A stretch of DNA of 64,000 nucleotides from Miscanthus floridulus (lineage: Eukaryota > Streptophyta > Magnoliopsida > Poales > Poaceae), in NCBI RefSeq assembly GCF_019320115.1, contig NC_089584.1, forward strand, positions 102,658,320 to 102,722,319, written 5' to 3'. Position numbers and translations under genes: made by a program. Shown piece by piece: positions 21,365-34,447 of the stretch. The notes under the pieces were generated by a model that had not been told where the DNA came from, did no database searches, and worked only from the letters and a program-made list of their open reading frames with translations. How positions within the stretch are numbered: the first letter of the stretch is position 1; each line of letters begins with the position of its first letter.

Positions 21365-21392
21365 CCCCCCCCCCCCCCCCCCCCCCCCCCCC
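21365..21392 (+). repeat. Run of 28 C residues before the kinase exon acceptor
   Basis: An unbroken C28 tract ends 24 bp before the acceptor ATGCAG at 21411-21416. It replaces the usual T-rich polypyrimidine tract and would be G28 on the other strand. Its exact length is prone to sequencing error. Confidence 0.9.
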
Positions 21393-21416
21393 TCAATGAT
21401 TGCATTGGAAATGCAG

Positions 21417-23190
<1,774 letters not shown>

Positions 23191-24386
23191 TCAGCCTGCA
23201 AGCAGCTCATGAGATGATGTGCGCATCGAAGAAATACGCATTGGACAATTTTTTCCAAGCCAGATTTCGTACTTATATATCGTGAATATATGTGAAAAAT
23301 GGCGAAAGGTGTAAACATCAGTGTGCCAGCTTCACCTGTGACCGGGAGTTACCTCCTGGGTCTGGGTGGCTTGGCAATGGAGGCAGTGCAGAACTGAACA
23401 GTTACTGCTGCTGTCTACTGCTCCCGTCGACTTCTTTGGAAGCTGAAACAAGACTTCACACAGATTTTTGTACAGTTCTAGAGATGTATAGATGCTTTTA
23501 GGAAAAAGAGGTGTACGCAAACGAGTTTTTCAGCTGTAATTCGCCATGTACCGTAACAGGTTTCGCCGTTGCAGCACGTGCAAAATCAACTAAAGGGTGC
23601 TCGTGCACACAGTGTCACCATTTTTGAGTTCAATGGGGGGAAAAGTCATCCTGCAACCTTTGCACATTTATCTGTTGCCCATATATTGTCACTGATGCTG
23701 GACTTGTTATTTGTTAATTAATGTCAGACAACGAAAGATGGTTCTTTGGTCACTACGAATGTGACAAAACTGGATAGTTTTGGTGTACAGGCAAGGCAAT
23801 GTCACAAACGAAGTGAGCTTACATGGGCCCGAAAACTTGTGCCTGGTAAATTTTGTGATTTCAGGCATGTCCAGACACAAGCATAAAAAACCCCGACCTG
23901 ATAGCAAAAGAAAAATTACAGAAGTCAAGATGACACTACCACATTAAATGGCTGCAATTGCATTCCAGGTTACAAGCGGTCAAAATTAAATGGCTGCAAT
24001 TGCATTCCAGGTTACAAGCGGTCAAAATACATTTGGTGGCCATAGTTCAGACTGGAGCAAGACAAAATCAATCACATATCCCATGCTGAATACAACACCT
24101 TCCTAGAACAAACCACACTGAAAAAATAGTGGGGGCTGGGAAGTATTCATCTGGTAGTTGCCGTAGCCTACATCGTTACATCCAAAATGTAGGGCCGCCT
24201 GCATCAAATCATTTGCACGGCCAAGGAAGCTGGTAATCGGCAGAGAAGATGAACAAAAAATAGACATTGCACCAAACAAATATTGAGGGCAAAATACTAA
24301 ACAAACCAAACTGGTAAACAGGAGAGAAAAGATCGTCGTCACCGCAAGAACTAAGACACCTACGGAAGTGTGTACATGTCTGCGTG
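23191..24386. other. Convergent intergenic region with a 42-bp tandem repeat
   Basis: This holds the 3' UTR of the kinase gene and the 3' end of the SurE-like gene, which point towards each other. A perfect 42-bp tandem duplication lies at 23943-24026 (unit begins ATTAAATGGCTGCAATTGCA). Nothing else recognised. Confidence 0.7.
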
Positions 24387-27261
24387 TTAGGCTGCTAAAG
24401 GAGCTTCCTTTTCCTCAGCTGCAACATCTTGTTGGTCAGCTGCAGCTGGAGCAGCGTCCTTTTCTTTGTCTAGAGATACAGCTGCTGAGAGCCAATCTGA
24501 AGCTGGGGGTCCCATTTCAGGCTCCACTTGCCCATGAACATTCAGAGGGGTGACAGATATCTGTAGGTTGTAAAGTGGGGTGAATACTTGGCCATTTGAA
24601 AGAGGAGAGAGAGGGAGGGAGGGAGGGAGATGGGAGCTCACAAATCCATTCTCCAAAGCTCTCAAATCGACATCCTCATCTAAATCTTCATGTCGCTTCT
24701 CGACAAACTGCATTTTGATGTAACAAGAGAAGAAAACAGTTCTCAGTATGCCTTCTAGACTCGTAAATATAAATAACAGTAGAATAGCTCAAGTCAAAGA
24801 AGCAGTTTGTACAACAACCAACAATGTGATTAATTTCTATGTCAAATTGACTAGAAAGTGTAATCACCTCAGCACGGAATAACTTCTTCACTACTTCTCG
24901 AATCTCTTGTTTACCAGCAGCTGCAACAGACTCAACCTCGACCGTCTTTCGTTGAGCACTAGCTCTACGTGCAGCTCCCTAAAGATGAAGGCCACAATCA
25001 GTTCAATAATGTGCTGGCCAGGACATGAAAAATTTTCTGTGCCATAAAGAGATATCATCTTACTGCTGCAGATGCATCCTTCCCAAGCTGCGCCAGCTGA
25101 ATACCGAGGCTTTGATGCATGCCCATGAAGTGAGTAGCAGATGAGGGCCTGCTTGCTGACACAGCTTGCCAACTTTGAGCAGGACTGTATCCACTCTGTT
25201 TGGTCAACTTGAAACCCTGGCATCAGAAGAGATATAAAATTAAATAGTAATTAGATTTAAAGGGGAAGAATGCAAATCAACTCAAGATAAATTCAAGTGA
25301 TGTGCTTCGCCATTATCATTATGTCCACAGATCATAATTGGCTTCTACTTAGCAAAAGGTTGACACGCTTTGCAGATAATTGAATAAACCATATGATTAG
25401 CATATTCTTATGAAGAAAGCTTGAGGAATATTGGTGCGCTTGTGGATGAACCACTAAGGTAATGCCTACAGGCTTAGCATTCTGTCACAGCTCAGCAGTC
25501 AAAGTCAAGCTATGAACTTATAATGGATGAAAGCAGCAATTAACCCACTGGGACACAAATTGAGACAGTGCCGCACTAGGCTACAGCATACATGGCAACA
25601 TGGTACTCAAGGAAGTTCAGACCCAAGATGTCAGATAGATCCACATGATTATTATAATGTTTTAAGTCGATATAACAAGTGAGGTAAGTCCTAAGTAATA
25701 GTGAGGAAATTGAAGCAGTATATGATGCTTAGCCGATCTTATAATTGCAACTTCTTGCTCTAGCCGGTCACAATGGTGGGCCCAAGATATGATTTTAACT
25801 AAGTGCCAAAGTACAATAACCAAATGAGTTCACGTAATCCTAGAGCTTTGGTGTAACCATTCCCTCAAAAGTGGAGTTTAAGATTCAGAGTATCATTGAG
25901 AAAATGACCTTATTTGCAGATGGTGCACTTGGAACTCCAATATTCAGTAGGCATCCTCTGAGGAAAATTCCTTTCACAATGTCATCCAAGGCAGCATTTA
26001 TCAATGGTAAACAGGCCTGAGCTGCATCCTTGAAGTCACTGTCTTTGGTTTCATCCTTCTTCCTAGTCACATATACCCATCACGTATTGTTATTATCATG
26101 GACCAGCCACATTAATCATGTAGAAAATTTGAAATATAAATTCAATACAGGTGGGAGCATCTCACCAATTCAATGAGATTGCAATTGAAGGTACCCCATA
26201 CGCTAAGGCCTCCCTTGCAGCAGCAATGGCAGAAGAGTGGAACCTATAGAGTTCTAAAATGAATCAATAATAAAATAGAAAATGGACAGTAAATAAACCA
26301 TTTCTGAAATAAGAGCATACATCTCATATCCACAATTTGGTCCTGTGTTGATACCGCTGATCACCTGTATAAACAAATTTAAGTTGTTATTTTTAAAACC
26401 ACAAATCAAATTACCATCATGATAGTAACATTTGGAAATCCAATTCCGAAAGAATAAACAAGCACGGTACCAAAGCAGGAGACGACCATGGAAACAGCCT
26501 CCCAGATAAGGCCAGTGAGACACAGTCAACCGGCGTGCCTAAGTTTGCAACGATCAAAGTCAGCAAAGATAAAATATTGGGATCACCGGGCTCAGGAATG
26601 CGTGACCCAAATTGCGCACAATTAAATGAACGGCCCTCACCTGATATCTCAAAAGCTTTAGCACCTGTGAAATCCACGGATGTCGCGGTGATGGTTTCAC
26701 GGATGGTAATTGAGTGGCCGCAGGCTGGCTTGTCCCTTCAAATAAACAAAGGGTCGCATATCAGTTCAGCTACACAATCACAGGCAAATGGCAACAAAAT
26801 CACTATGTAATGGCAGCAAACAGGGCGTCCCAAATCGGGACTACTTAATCTCCCAACAAATCCAATGGAAGCAAACAATATTTTGCGATCATGAGAGCAA
26901 TGTAAGGGGAAATTAAGACGCCTGGATTTTCGGATAGCAGCACGTACGATTCGGGGGCACACACGTGGACGTCGCAGCGGCCGCCGGCAACGAGGGCGTC
27001 GACGAGCGCTGCGAGACCCGCCGACCGGATCCCCCCGGCACAGGTCAGCAGCACGATGGGCCTCGCCGGCGCACCATCTCCCGCGGGGGCATCGGAAGCC
27101 TCCGCCTCCGGAGACGAGGCCTCAGCCTCGCCGGCTGCGGCGGCGGTGCTGACCTCGGCCGCGGGCGTGCGGCGTGCGGCGAGCACGGACTGGAGGTTGG
27201 AGACGAGCGCGGCCGGGAGCGGGTTGCGCTTCGGAGCGTCCTCGCCGGAGGTCGACTCCAT
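24387..27261 (-). CDS. SurE-like 5'-nucleotidase family protein
   Basis: Ten exons on the minus strand, all with GT-AG sites and matching phases: 27261-26948, 26735-26641, 26538-26471, 26364-26321, 26243-26166, 26062-25909, 25216-25064, 24978-24868, 24707-24642, 24560-24387. SurE signatures are an N-terminal Rossmann strand PIVLLTCAGGIRSAGLAALV, VCAPES, GTPVDCVSLAL, SGINTGPNCGY, FHSSAIAAAREALAYGVPSI and GCLLNIGVPS. SurE proteins remove phosphate from nucleotides using a metal held by two adjacent Asp in an NDDG motif; here that motif is CAGG, so the usual metal ligands are missing, while the later Asn (SGIN) remains. A plant-specific C-terminal extension (KLFRAE, EKRHEDLDEDVDLRALENGF) ends in an Ala/Glu-rich tail. 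No transit peptide is obvious. Translation could also start nine bases upstream (27270). The loss suggests a changed or lost enzyme activity; the overall frame is intact. Confidence 0.85.
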
Positions 27262-28772
27262 CGGCCTCATCGCCGGAGAGAGGTTATTTGCCTGCCGCCT
27301 TGTCCCGGGGATGGCGTGCGGGAGGAGCGGCGAAGAGGGGAAGAGGGAGAGAGAGGTGTACGGACGAAGGAAGGAAGGAAGGAAGCGGCGGTGGTGACGG
27401 GGAGGGGGATGGGGACTTGGGGAGGGAGGTGGAAATGGACTGAAATAGCCAAATGGGCTGGGCGCGCGTTCTTTATGGATTCCAAGGCCGGGCCCGCTTT
27501 ACGTGTAGGGTGAGCCAAATGCGGTTGTGTCGTCATTTGATGATTAAATCGTCCATTTGGAACGAAACCTAAACCACTGAATGCATCCAATGATTTGTTA
27601 ACTTTGGGATTAGCTAGAGAGCCATTTTTTAAAACTAGAGAGAGAGAGAGAGAGCCTTTCTTTGACCGATGCCTGTTCAGTAGACTCAGGGTCTTCGCTT
27701 TTTTATATGTGGACACACTTTTTACCACCAGCCAATGTGTCGGTTTGGTTGACTAAAGAGTCGTACCTTAGGTTCGAATAACAATGTAGAGTACAGAGCA
27801 CACATCGATGATACTACTCTTTCCAATCCAAATTATAATTTACTTCAATTTATTTTAAGTTAGATTACTTTGACTTTAACCAAGTGTATAGAAGAATACA
27901 TTAATATTTACAAGTTCAAATTAGTATAGTATCAAGACATTTGTATGTTTCATTAACGTGTAGTAAATATTTCTATAAACTTATCTAGATTGGAAAAGTT
28001 TGACTTAGTATACATAACCGGCTAATGTTTTCTGTGGCTGATAAGCTAGTTGAAGCTGATTTGTTGTGAGAGAGAAACACTGTTCTATGGCTGATAAGCT
28101 GAAGCTGATTTGTTGTGAGAGAAATATAGTATGACTTAGTGAATTGTAGTTTGAAACAGAGTGAGCGGTAGAACTTGCGGCACATCACGGTTGGGACAAG
28201 TCATATCAAAACCGAAAATGTGTTTTACAAACTGTGAAATCCATAATGCTCAAAATGCTTGGAAAAAGTTAAAAATATATACATGTATATAGTAGGTAGG
28301 GACATGGTGCTGTGGGCATGCACAAAAGTCTTAAGACCAAAACTCAACTTGCATTTACAAATATGTTAAAAGAAGTGTCCCACTTTTTTTTTTAAAAAAA
28401 AAAGGAGAGAAGTGTCCCCGTTCCGGCATTTACGACACTCTGCGCGCGAGTGGGGCTACCGTACGTTAGTTCGTCGGCAGGACGGCAACGTTGATGCAGC
28501 ATCCAAAAAATACATTTGTGATTTGTGTATTCGTTTGTCAAACTAATTAAAGTATAGGATAGGAGTGTTACCCTTTTTTATTCAAGTACAGGAGTATTGC
28601 CCATGAGGCGAGAGACGACGACAGGCACGAAGAGGACGGTATCGTTTACTGCGCTCGATGGCAGAATAATGGAGCAGTACGTGGTCTGAGTGGGGGCGCA
28701 CGCATAACGCATGTATGTAGCGCCGATCGGTTGTACGTGCGGATCGCATAATTGGGATTCGGAGGCCAGCCG
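27262..28772. other. Upstream region of the SurE-like gene, then AT-rich repeats
   Basis: 27262-27470 is the likely leader and promoter, with a GAAGGAAGGAAGG run (CT-rich on the sense strand) at about 27368-27385. GA repeats lie at about 27636-27654. 27815-27995 looks like a worn mariner-type MITE (TTCCAATCCAAATTATAATT ... ATCTAGATTGGAAAAGTTTG). 28018-28130 carries GTGGCTGATAAGCT twice, as seen in foldback MITEs. No CDS. Confidence 0.5.
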
Positions 28773-28781
28773 ATCGATGTG

Positions 28782-29285
28782 GATTTTTTTTTAATTTTAA
28801 CACTTTTTGAAAACTAATTCTAAATTTAACATTATCGGTTTTTTTTAAACTAACACTTTTGGTCACGTCTATTGCCCTGGTGTGGCCAAATGCCTGTGCC
28901 ATACCATGCATGGTGGCGCGGCAACGAGCTGACGTGGCGACGACTGAAATAGCTGACCGCTGACGTGGCAGGGCCTGCCGCGCCACGGATCTTGGCGCGG
29001 CAGTGCCGTGCTAAGATCGGTGGCGCGGTAGAGCCCACAACGCCCACTGTGAGACTGCAGGGCACCACACGGGCGATGGAGTGGGCACGCCTACTCTGCA
29101 GGAGCTAACACCTTTCCGCAGCGTGCACAGTGCCGCCTTAGAGAGCATCGCGTCCAACGCCAGAGGTGAGCAGTAGCATATGGGCTAAGCCCAGGCATCG
29201 TCGGTACGTGTCTCCTGCACCGCGTGCGGCGCGCTGACGCCTGTGCGACTCTAGAAAGGGTCACGTCAGAAGGCAATCCCCTGGT
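28782..29285 (+). repeat. Left terminal inverted repeat of Mutator-like element 1
   Basis: Pairs with 30604-31084. The outer 80 bp is AT-rich and the inner 420 bp is GC-rich with repeated GCCGCGCCACGGATCTTGGC-like and TGACGTGGC strings. Similarity ends near CACGTCAGAAGGCA (about 29270). The repeats have diverged by several indels, so the element is old. Confidence 0.75.
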
Positions 29286-29742
29286 ACGAGTGCTGACTGA
29301 CTGCGATGCATCGGTCCTGCCACTAGCCTAGCTGCGGTGTAGCTGGACAATGAACACTGAGACCTCAGAACGGCAAGAGTGGGATCCATCGTTGATTGAT
29401 CCCACCGTCCTCCCTACTTGCTGCTCCTTGCTAGTACCAGTGAGCAGTAAAAAAACAACTGTTCAGTACACGGTGAGCAATGGTCTATGCGTTGCACTGC
29501 ACGAATACGAAAACATATCATGCGTTACCGGCCCCTACGGTGTTACCGTGTCACCAAATAATGTAGCACCTAACATAGTTACACAAAAAGTTGCAACAAA
29601 AATACAAATGGGTAGAGAATGCAAACATCTACGTATACATGCAAAACTTGAGATGCAATACAAATACGTGTGGAGATAAAGAAGTAAAATTAACACATGA
29701 AAAGTTACGAGCGCAAACAACTTGTCTTTTGCCCATACAACA

Positions 29743-29877
29743 TCACGTGTATAATTTTATAAAAGAAAAGTGCCGCGCCGACGGTGAGAAAGAAAGGGTC
29801 AGTCTGGCCCGACAAATACGAGGACCGACAAAGTGTTATATATAATCATAATATTTGTTGCGGCATCGCGTGTATAA
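29743..29877 (+). repeat. Tandem duplication holding the MITE empty site
   Basis: CGTGTATAATTTTATAAAAG at about 29746 is an uninterrupted copy of the site that at 29868-29877 plus 30215-30235 is split by the Tourist-like MITE. The unit is about 125 bp. Confidence 0.65.
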
Positions 29878-30214
29878 GGCCCTGTTTGGTTCTACAGGAC
29901 CTTCTAAAATTCCTGTCACATCAAATGTTTGAACACATGCATAGAGTATTAAATATAGACTAATTACGAAACTAATTGTACAACTTACGACTAGTTTGCG
30001 AGACGAATCTTTTAAGCCTAATTAGCCCATGATTTGACAACATGGTGCTACAGTAACATATGCTAACGACAGATTAATTAGCCTTAAAAAATTCATCTCA
30101 GAAATTAGCCTCCTAATCGGGTTTATAATTAATCTATATTTAATGCTTCTTATTAGTATCTAAACATTCAATGTGACATGAATTTTATGAGCGACTAAAG
30201 AACCAAACACCCCC
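29878..30214. mobile_element. Tourist-like MITE (complete)
   Basis: 337 bp with termini GGCCCTGTTTGGTTC and GAACCAAACACCCCC, flanked by TAA on both sides (29875-29877 and 30215-30217). The 3-bp TAA duplication and termini place it with PIF/Harbinger-derived Tourist MITEs. The intact pre-insertion sequence nearby confirms the borders. Confidence 0.9.
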
Positions 30215-30603
30215 TAATTTTATAAAAGAAAAGTATCGGAGTAGTTCTCTTATCATTTATTTCTTCTCAGCCATGGGAGAAGGCATGCCTGCGCACTGAA
30301 CTGCAGCTTAAAAGCACAACTGTTGGTGCCACCTACCACTATGCTGACAAATGTGCCCCGCTGACTGCAGCAGCTGAGCTAATAGCCTGACATGTACTCC
30401 TCCTACTAGTACTCCTATCAAACAGGCACGATACGAGCACGATTGACAGTGCGTGAAGCATGAAACGATGGGCTGCTGTTTTTTATTTCTTTCAAGTGCC
30501 TGAGCCCTGCACGTCGTCCCGCCTCGTCCCATCGCTGCCCACTCCATCGCCCACGCCTCTATGCGCACTGTAGCACTGACCATGCCATCGCACGCGCCTG
30601 ACC

Positions 30604-31084
30604 GTGCCACGGACTGCCTTCTGACGTGACCCTTTCTGGAGTCACGCAGGCGTCAGCGTGCCGCATGCAGTGTAGGAGACACGTGCCGACGTTGCCCTGG
30701 CTCAGCCCATGCGCTACTGCTCACGTCTAGCGTGCGGCACTGTGCACGCCGCGGAAAGGTGTCAGCTCCTGCAGTAGGTGTGCCCACTCCATCGCCCGCG
30801 CGGTGCCCTGCAATCTCACAGTAGGCGTCATGGGCTCTGCCGCGTCACGGATCAGGGCGCGGCACTGTCGCGCCAAGATCGGTGGTGCAGCAGGTCCTGC
30901 CACGTCAGCGGTCAACGATTCCGGTCGCCGCCACGTCAGCTCGTTGCCGCGCCATCATGCATGACGCGACACAGGCATTTGGCCGTGCCAGGGCAATAGG
31001 CGCGGCCAAAAGTGTTAGTTTAAAAAAATCGACAGTGTTAGATTTAGAATTAGTTTTTAAAAAGTGTTAAAATTAAAAAAAATC
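30604..31084 (-). repeat. Right terminal inverted repeat of Mutator-like element 1
   Basis: Reverse complement of the left repeat, ending AAAAAAAATC at 31084. Open frames here on both strands reflect GC-rich composition. Confidence 0.75.
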
Positions 31085-31092
31085 TCGATGTG

Positions 31093-31338
31093 CATGGCAG
31101 TGGTCGCGCCGGCCCAGTGCAGCGCCATGTGATCCCTTTTCAGACCTCATGTGAGACCGGGGCCGGTGAGTAGGAGCATATCGATCGGTCCGTGGTAGGC
31201 GGCAGGCGGCAGGGCAGGGGTCCGGACTCCAGATGAACGGATCGACGACGCAGCTGTGGCGTTGGCGTCAGATACACCGGCGTGCCGCGCGCGACGAAAA
31301 TTAAAAAGGCTATTTTGAAATGTCGGTCCGAGTGGCAG
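31093..31338. other. Spacer between Mutator-like elements 1 and 2
   Basis: GC-rich, about 250 bp. No gene or repeat structure recognised. Confidence 0.4.
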
Positions 31339-31347
31339 CCGGCAGGG

Positions 31348-31690
31348 GAGAATTTTTTACATTTTAGCCTTTTTTAAAAGTTTCTCACAAATAGATCTCT
31401 GGCGGAAAGAATTTAGAAAATGGAACATTAGCTCAGCGCCATTGGTGCTGGCGCCGAGCTAACACGTCTCGGCGTCAGCGTCTCTAGCGCGCGAGCTCCT
31501 GGGCACGGTAGATGATATGGCAGTGAGCTCGGCGCCAGTCACTCTGACGCCGAGCTCAGCGCCAGAGTGACTAACGTCGAGCTCCCTGCCATTTAACCCC
31601 GGCCAACCTTTCTGCCCAAGCGTTCTTCCTCTTCTTTTTCCTTCCTCTCGGGTTTTCTCTCTCCCCACTTCACCCTACCTCACGAATCGG
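31348..31690 (+). repeat. Left terminal inverted repeat of Mutator-like element 2
   Basis: Contains many GAGCTCGGCGCCAG / CTGGCGCCGAGCT units in both orientations, then CCATTTAACCCCGGCCAACC and a CT-rich stretch. Pairs with 33590-33934. Confidence 0.8.
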
Positions 31691-31759
31691 CATATTAAAC
31701 CTTAGAAACTTTGATTTGATCCGGTGATTGAACGGTGCGACCAACTCATCAGACAACAC

Positions 31760-33150
31760 AATCGGTGATTGAACGGTGCGACCAACTCGAGATCTATGCT
31801 CATATAACTTCTTCTCCTCATACCTTGCACGAGCCAGCTCTGCGGCATGTTCCTCATTGCAACCAATCCCTTCATGTATAAAATGCAATCAGTTAGCAAC
31901 GCGATTATATTTCATTTAAAATCATGCAACGAAAAAATGCTTTTCAAGCACTCACTGCCACATAATGCAACAACATGCTCGTTCAAGACCTGTATCTGTA
32001 CTCTTGTCTCCTCCCTTGCCTCATTCCTTGCCCTCTCCTCCTCTAACGTCATCCGCCTCTCCAATCCCCATTTGTTAAGCCCAACATCGATCGGGTTACA
32101 TATACCGCGCTGTCTAGCAAACTCACGCATCTTTTCTTTATGATGTTTAATGAATTGGTTGATGTAGTCAGGTGTATATCTCCTCTTCTGTGCAATTACT
32201 TGCCTCTTCTTCAGTTCATCCAAGAACTTAGCTTGACCATCATAACATTCCCACCTGCATTTCCTAGTGCTCTGTTTAAACGATAAATTCTATCATATAT
32301 GTCTTAGCAAAAGAAACAAAATACGATTTCATGTTTACCACAAAAATAACCAACCTCATCATACTCAACCATATGGTCGCAATAATAGCCTATTCTAAGC
32401 TCTGAAGGGACTAGACCATAGTTAGATTTAACACCACATTCACACATGACATGAGGTGCTTTGTAAATTACCCTTTCTTTCTTCTTTTTCTTAACCTTTC
32501 GCGGTTCTTCCAACCATTGATTCTTAGGACCATACAACCACTCCTTGAAACGACACTTCGCCATTGAAAACACCTAAATAAGTAGACATTAGTACATGAA
32601 CATATATAGCTCAACATTTCAACACATACACTTTGTACTTACTTCATGCTTGTTTAGACACACAAACTTCAACGTATTCTCAGGGTTTATCAGAGCTCGA
32701 TCTCCGCAATCGCACAGAGGAGATTCCTCGAGTCGTCTAACTGTGGCAAGGTGCTTCTCCTTAGTCGTCATTGGCGGAGAGTTAGGGAGGGTGGAACCCA
32801 CCGCTTGAAGTGCTCACGTGGATGTCTCCCTCTAAACCAATCGTTGAAAAGGAGGTACCTAGGATCAAACTTGTCTGCACCGTCGATCCACTGAAAGAAA
32901 AAGCACCTCTCATGGTCCTACACAACGAGATTCCAACAAAATATTATTAGCATACTTACACAAATAAAGAAAAATGATAGTGGAAATAATTTCTTACATT
33001 AAAACGACTGCATGTGTAGAAGCAACGCGCCGCTGTGTCTGGATGTTTCGATTGAAAAACATGGGCCGAGAAACCACAGTCACAATTAGGGACATGGAGG
33101 TCAGGAGGGACGAGGCATCTTTGCTAGACGCGTTGGAGTATAATTCGCGA
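31760..33150 (-). pseudogene. Triple GRF-type zinc-finger gene inside the Mutator-like element
   Basis: Read from high to low coordinates, the pieces are: HVPNCDCGFSAHVFQSK and ARCFYTCSRF (33095-33000), completed after an intron by HERCFFFQWIDG (about 32910); then SPLCDCGDRALINPENTLKF with VCLNKHE (about 32730-32650) completed by AKCRFKEWLYG (32565); then VMCECGVKSNYGLVPSELRI with YYCDHM (32440-32360), completed by CRWECYDGQAKF (about 32260). Each repeats the CxCG...C...C/W pattern of GRF zinc fingers, which bind nucleic acid or protein. A charged helical C-terminus follows (INQFIKHHKEKMREFARQRG; ERARNEAREETRVQIQVLNE). A frame change after FKRWVPPS (about 32815) and an in-frame stop upstream suggest decay, or more introns than I can place. 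The gene lies entirely between the TIRs. Its function is unknown. Confidence 0.65.
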
Positions 33151-33589
33151 GGACGACCCTGTTTTCGCCAAAACTCCTCACAAAATATTTCTTGCATCTA
33201 ACAAAATAGATGTAATTTAACAAACATAAATCAAAACATCATAAATAAATGTCAATAAGAACCATAACTATAATACAACCAATTTTGTTATAGGAACCCA
33301 AAGCAGTTAACATTAAACCATATACGTAGAGTTTCCCATTTGATGCACAATAATGAACTCATAACATAACTACATGCTCCTAGGTTTACTAGCTTTTTCA
33401 CGTCTTAGCATCATCCTACGGTTGTATAATACATATATTGATGGATACAATGAAACCCTAAGTGATGACGATTATTACGTTCAAAAATCCGACTAATACA
33501 TACCGAATCGATGCGAAAAAAATTAGGAGGGGAGCGAGGATACCTTGCTCTCGAAGATTTACGGATCAAAACAAAGTTTTCCAGGTCCA

Positions 33590-33934
33590 ATATGTCGATT
33601 CATGAGGTATGATGAAGTGGAGAGAGAAAAAACCCGAGAGGGAGGAGAAAGAAGAGGAAGAACGCTCGGGCAGAAAGGTTGGCCGGGGTTAAATGGCAGG
33701 GAGCTCGGTGCCAGTTAGCTCGGCGCCAGAGTGACTGGCGCCGAGCTCACTGCCATGTTATCTATCGTGCCCAGGAGCTTGGCGACAGAGACGCTGGCGC
33801 CGAGACGTGTTAGCTCGGCACCAGCACCAATGACGCCGAGCTAAGAATCTATTTTCTAAATTTTTTCGTCAGAGATCTATTTATGAGAAACTTTCTTTAA
33901 AAAAAACAAAAGAGTTACAATGTAAAAAATTCGG
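33590..33934 (-). repeat. Right terminal inverted repeat of Mutator-like element 2
   Basis: Reverse complement of 31348-31690 with scattered differences (for example GAGAAACTTTCTTT against the left AAAAGTTTCTCAC). Ends AATGTAAAAAATTCGG. Confidence 0.8.
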
Positions 33935-33943
33935 CCGGCAGGG

Positions 33944-34438
33944 CAGCGCGGCGCGGGCGCTAGAGGCAGAGCTGATGAAGCCTGTCGATCGCGTTCGCGT
34001 CGGGCGCGACGTTGGCGCGTCTCAATGGCGCCGAGCCGCCGCCGACGCCTGTAGGACCAAGACCAGGACCATGCATGCACGGTCGGCGGCTTTTGGCCTT
34101 GGCCGGGCACGCCCGGTCCCGGACCTAATCCACGCCCACGCGGTTCTGCCGATCTGTACAGTAGTAGCACTGTAGCATACAGCACTAGCGCTCAAAAGCT
34201 GACATGGCATCAAAAGGTGTCGAGTTAGCGCGCGCGTAAAGAGCGAGCTGCCGTAGACTAGCGCTGATGACAGTTACATGCTGATCGGATGAGATTAATT
34301 TGACAAAACTTTACCACATTCAAACGTTCCATTGGAGCCATCTTACTGTACATTTTATTTTCGCAGCTATCGTGTCAGAAGCCTGCAGGATGGTCCAGTC
34401 CTGCTGGTGCCACGTTCAATAATGAGACTTGGCCAGCA
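33944..34438. other. Spacer between Mutator-like elements 2 and 3
   Basis: The GC-rich first half (33944-34160) has open frames on both strands and no recognisable protein; the second half is AT-rich. Nothing else seen. Confidence 0.4.
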
Positions 34439-34447
34439 TTATTATTA

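Larger units (their letters stand above)
28782..31084. mobile_element. Mutator-like element 1 with ~0.5 kb terminal inverted repeats
   Basis: 2.3 kb. The left end GATTTTTTTTTAATTTTAAC is mirrored by the right end (complement GATTTTTTTTAATTTTAACA). Flanks carry TCGATGTG (28774-28781 and 31085-31092); extended to 9 bp there is one mismatch. Long TIRs with a 9-bp duplication point to the Mutator superfamily, though 8 bp would suggest hAT. No transposase or recognisable gene is inside, so it is non-autonomous. A Tourist-like MITE and a tandem duplication lie in the interior. Confidence 0.75.
31348..33934. mobile_element. Mutator-like element 2 carrying a GRF-type zinc-finger gene
   Basis: 2.6 kb. 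The left end GAGAATTTTTTACATTTTAG and the right-end complement CCGAATTTTTTACATTGTAA match, and pairing runs inward for about 340 bp. Flanks share GCCGGCAGGG (31338-31347 and 33934-33943), which fits a 9-bp target duplication of the Mutator superfamily. The interior carries a minus-strand multi-exon gene but no transposase, so the element depends on others to move. Confidence 0.85.
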
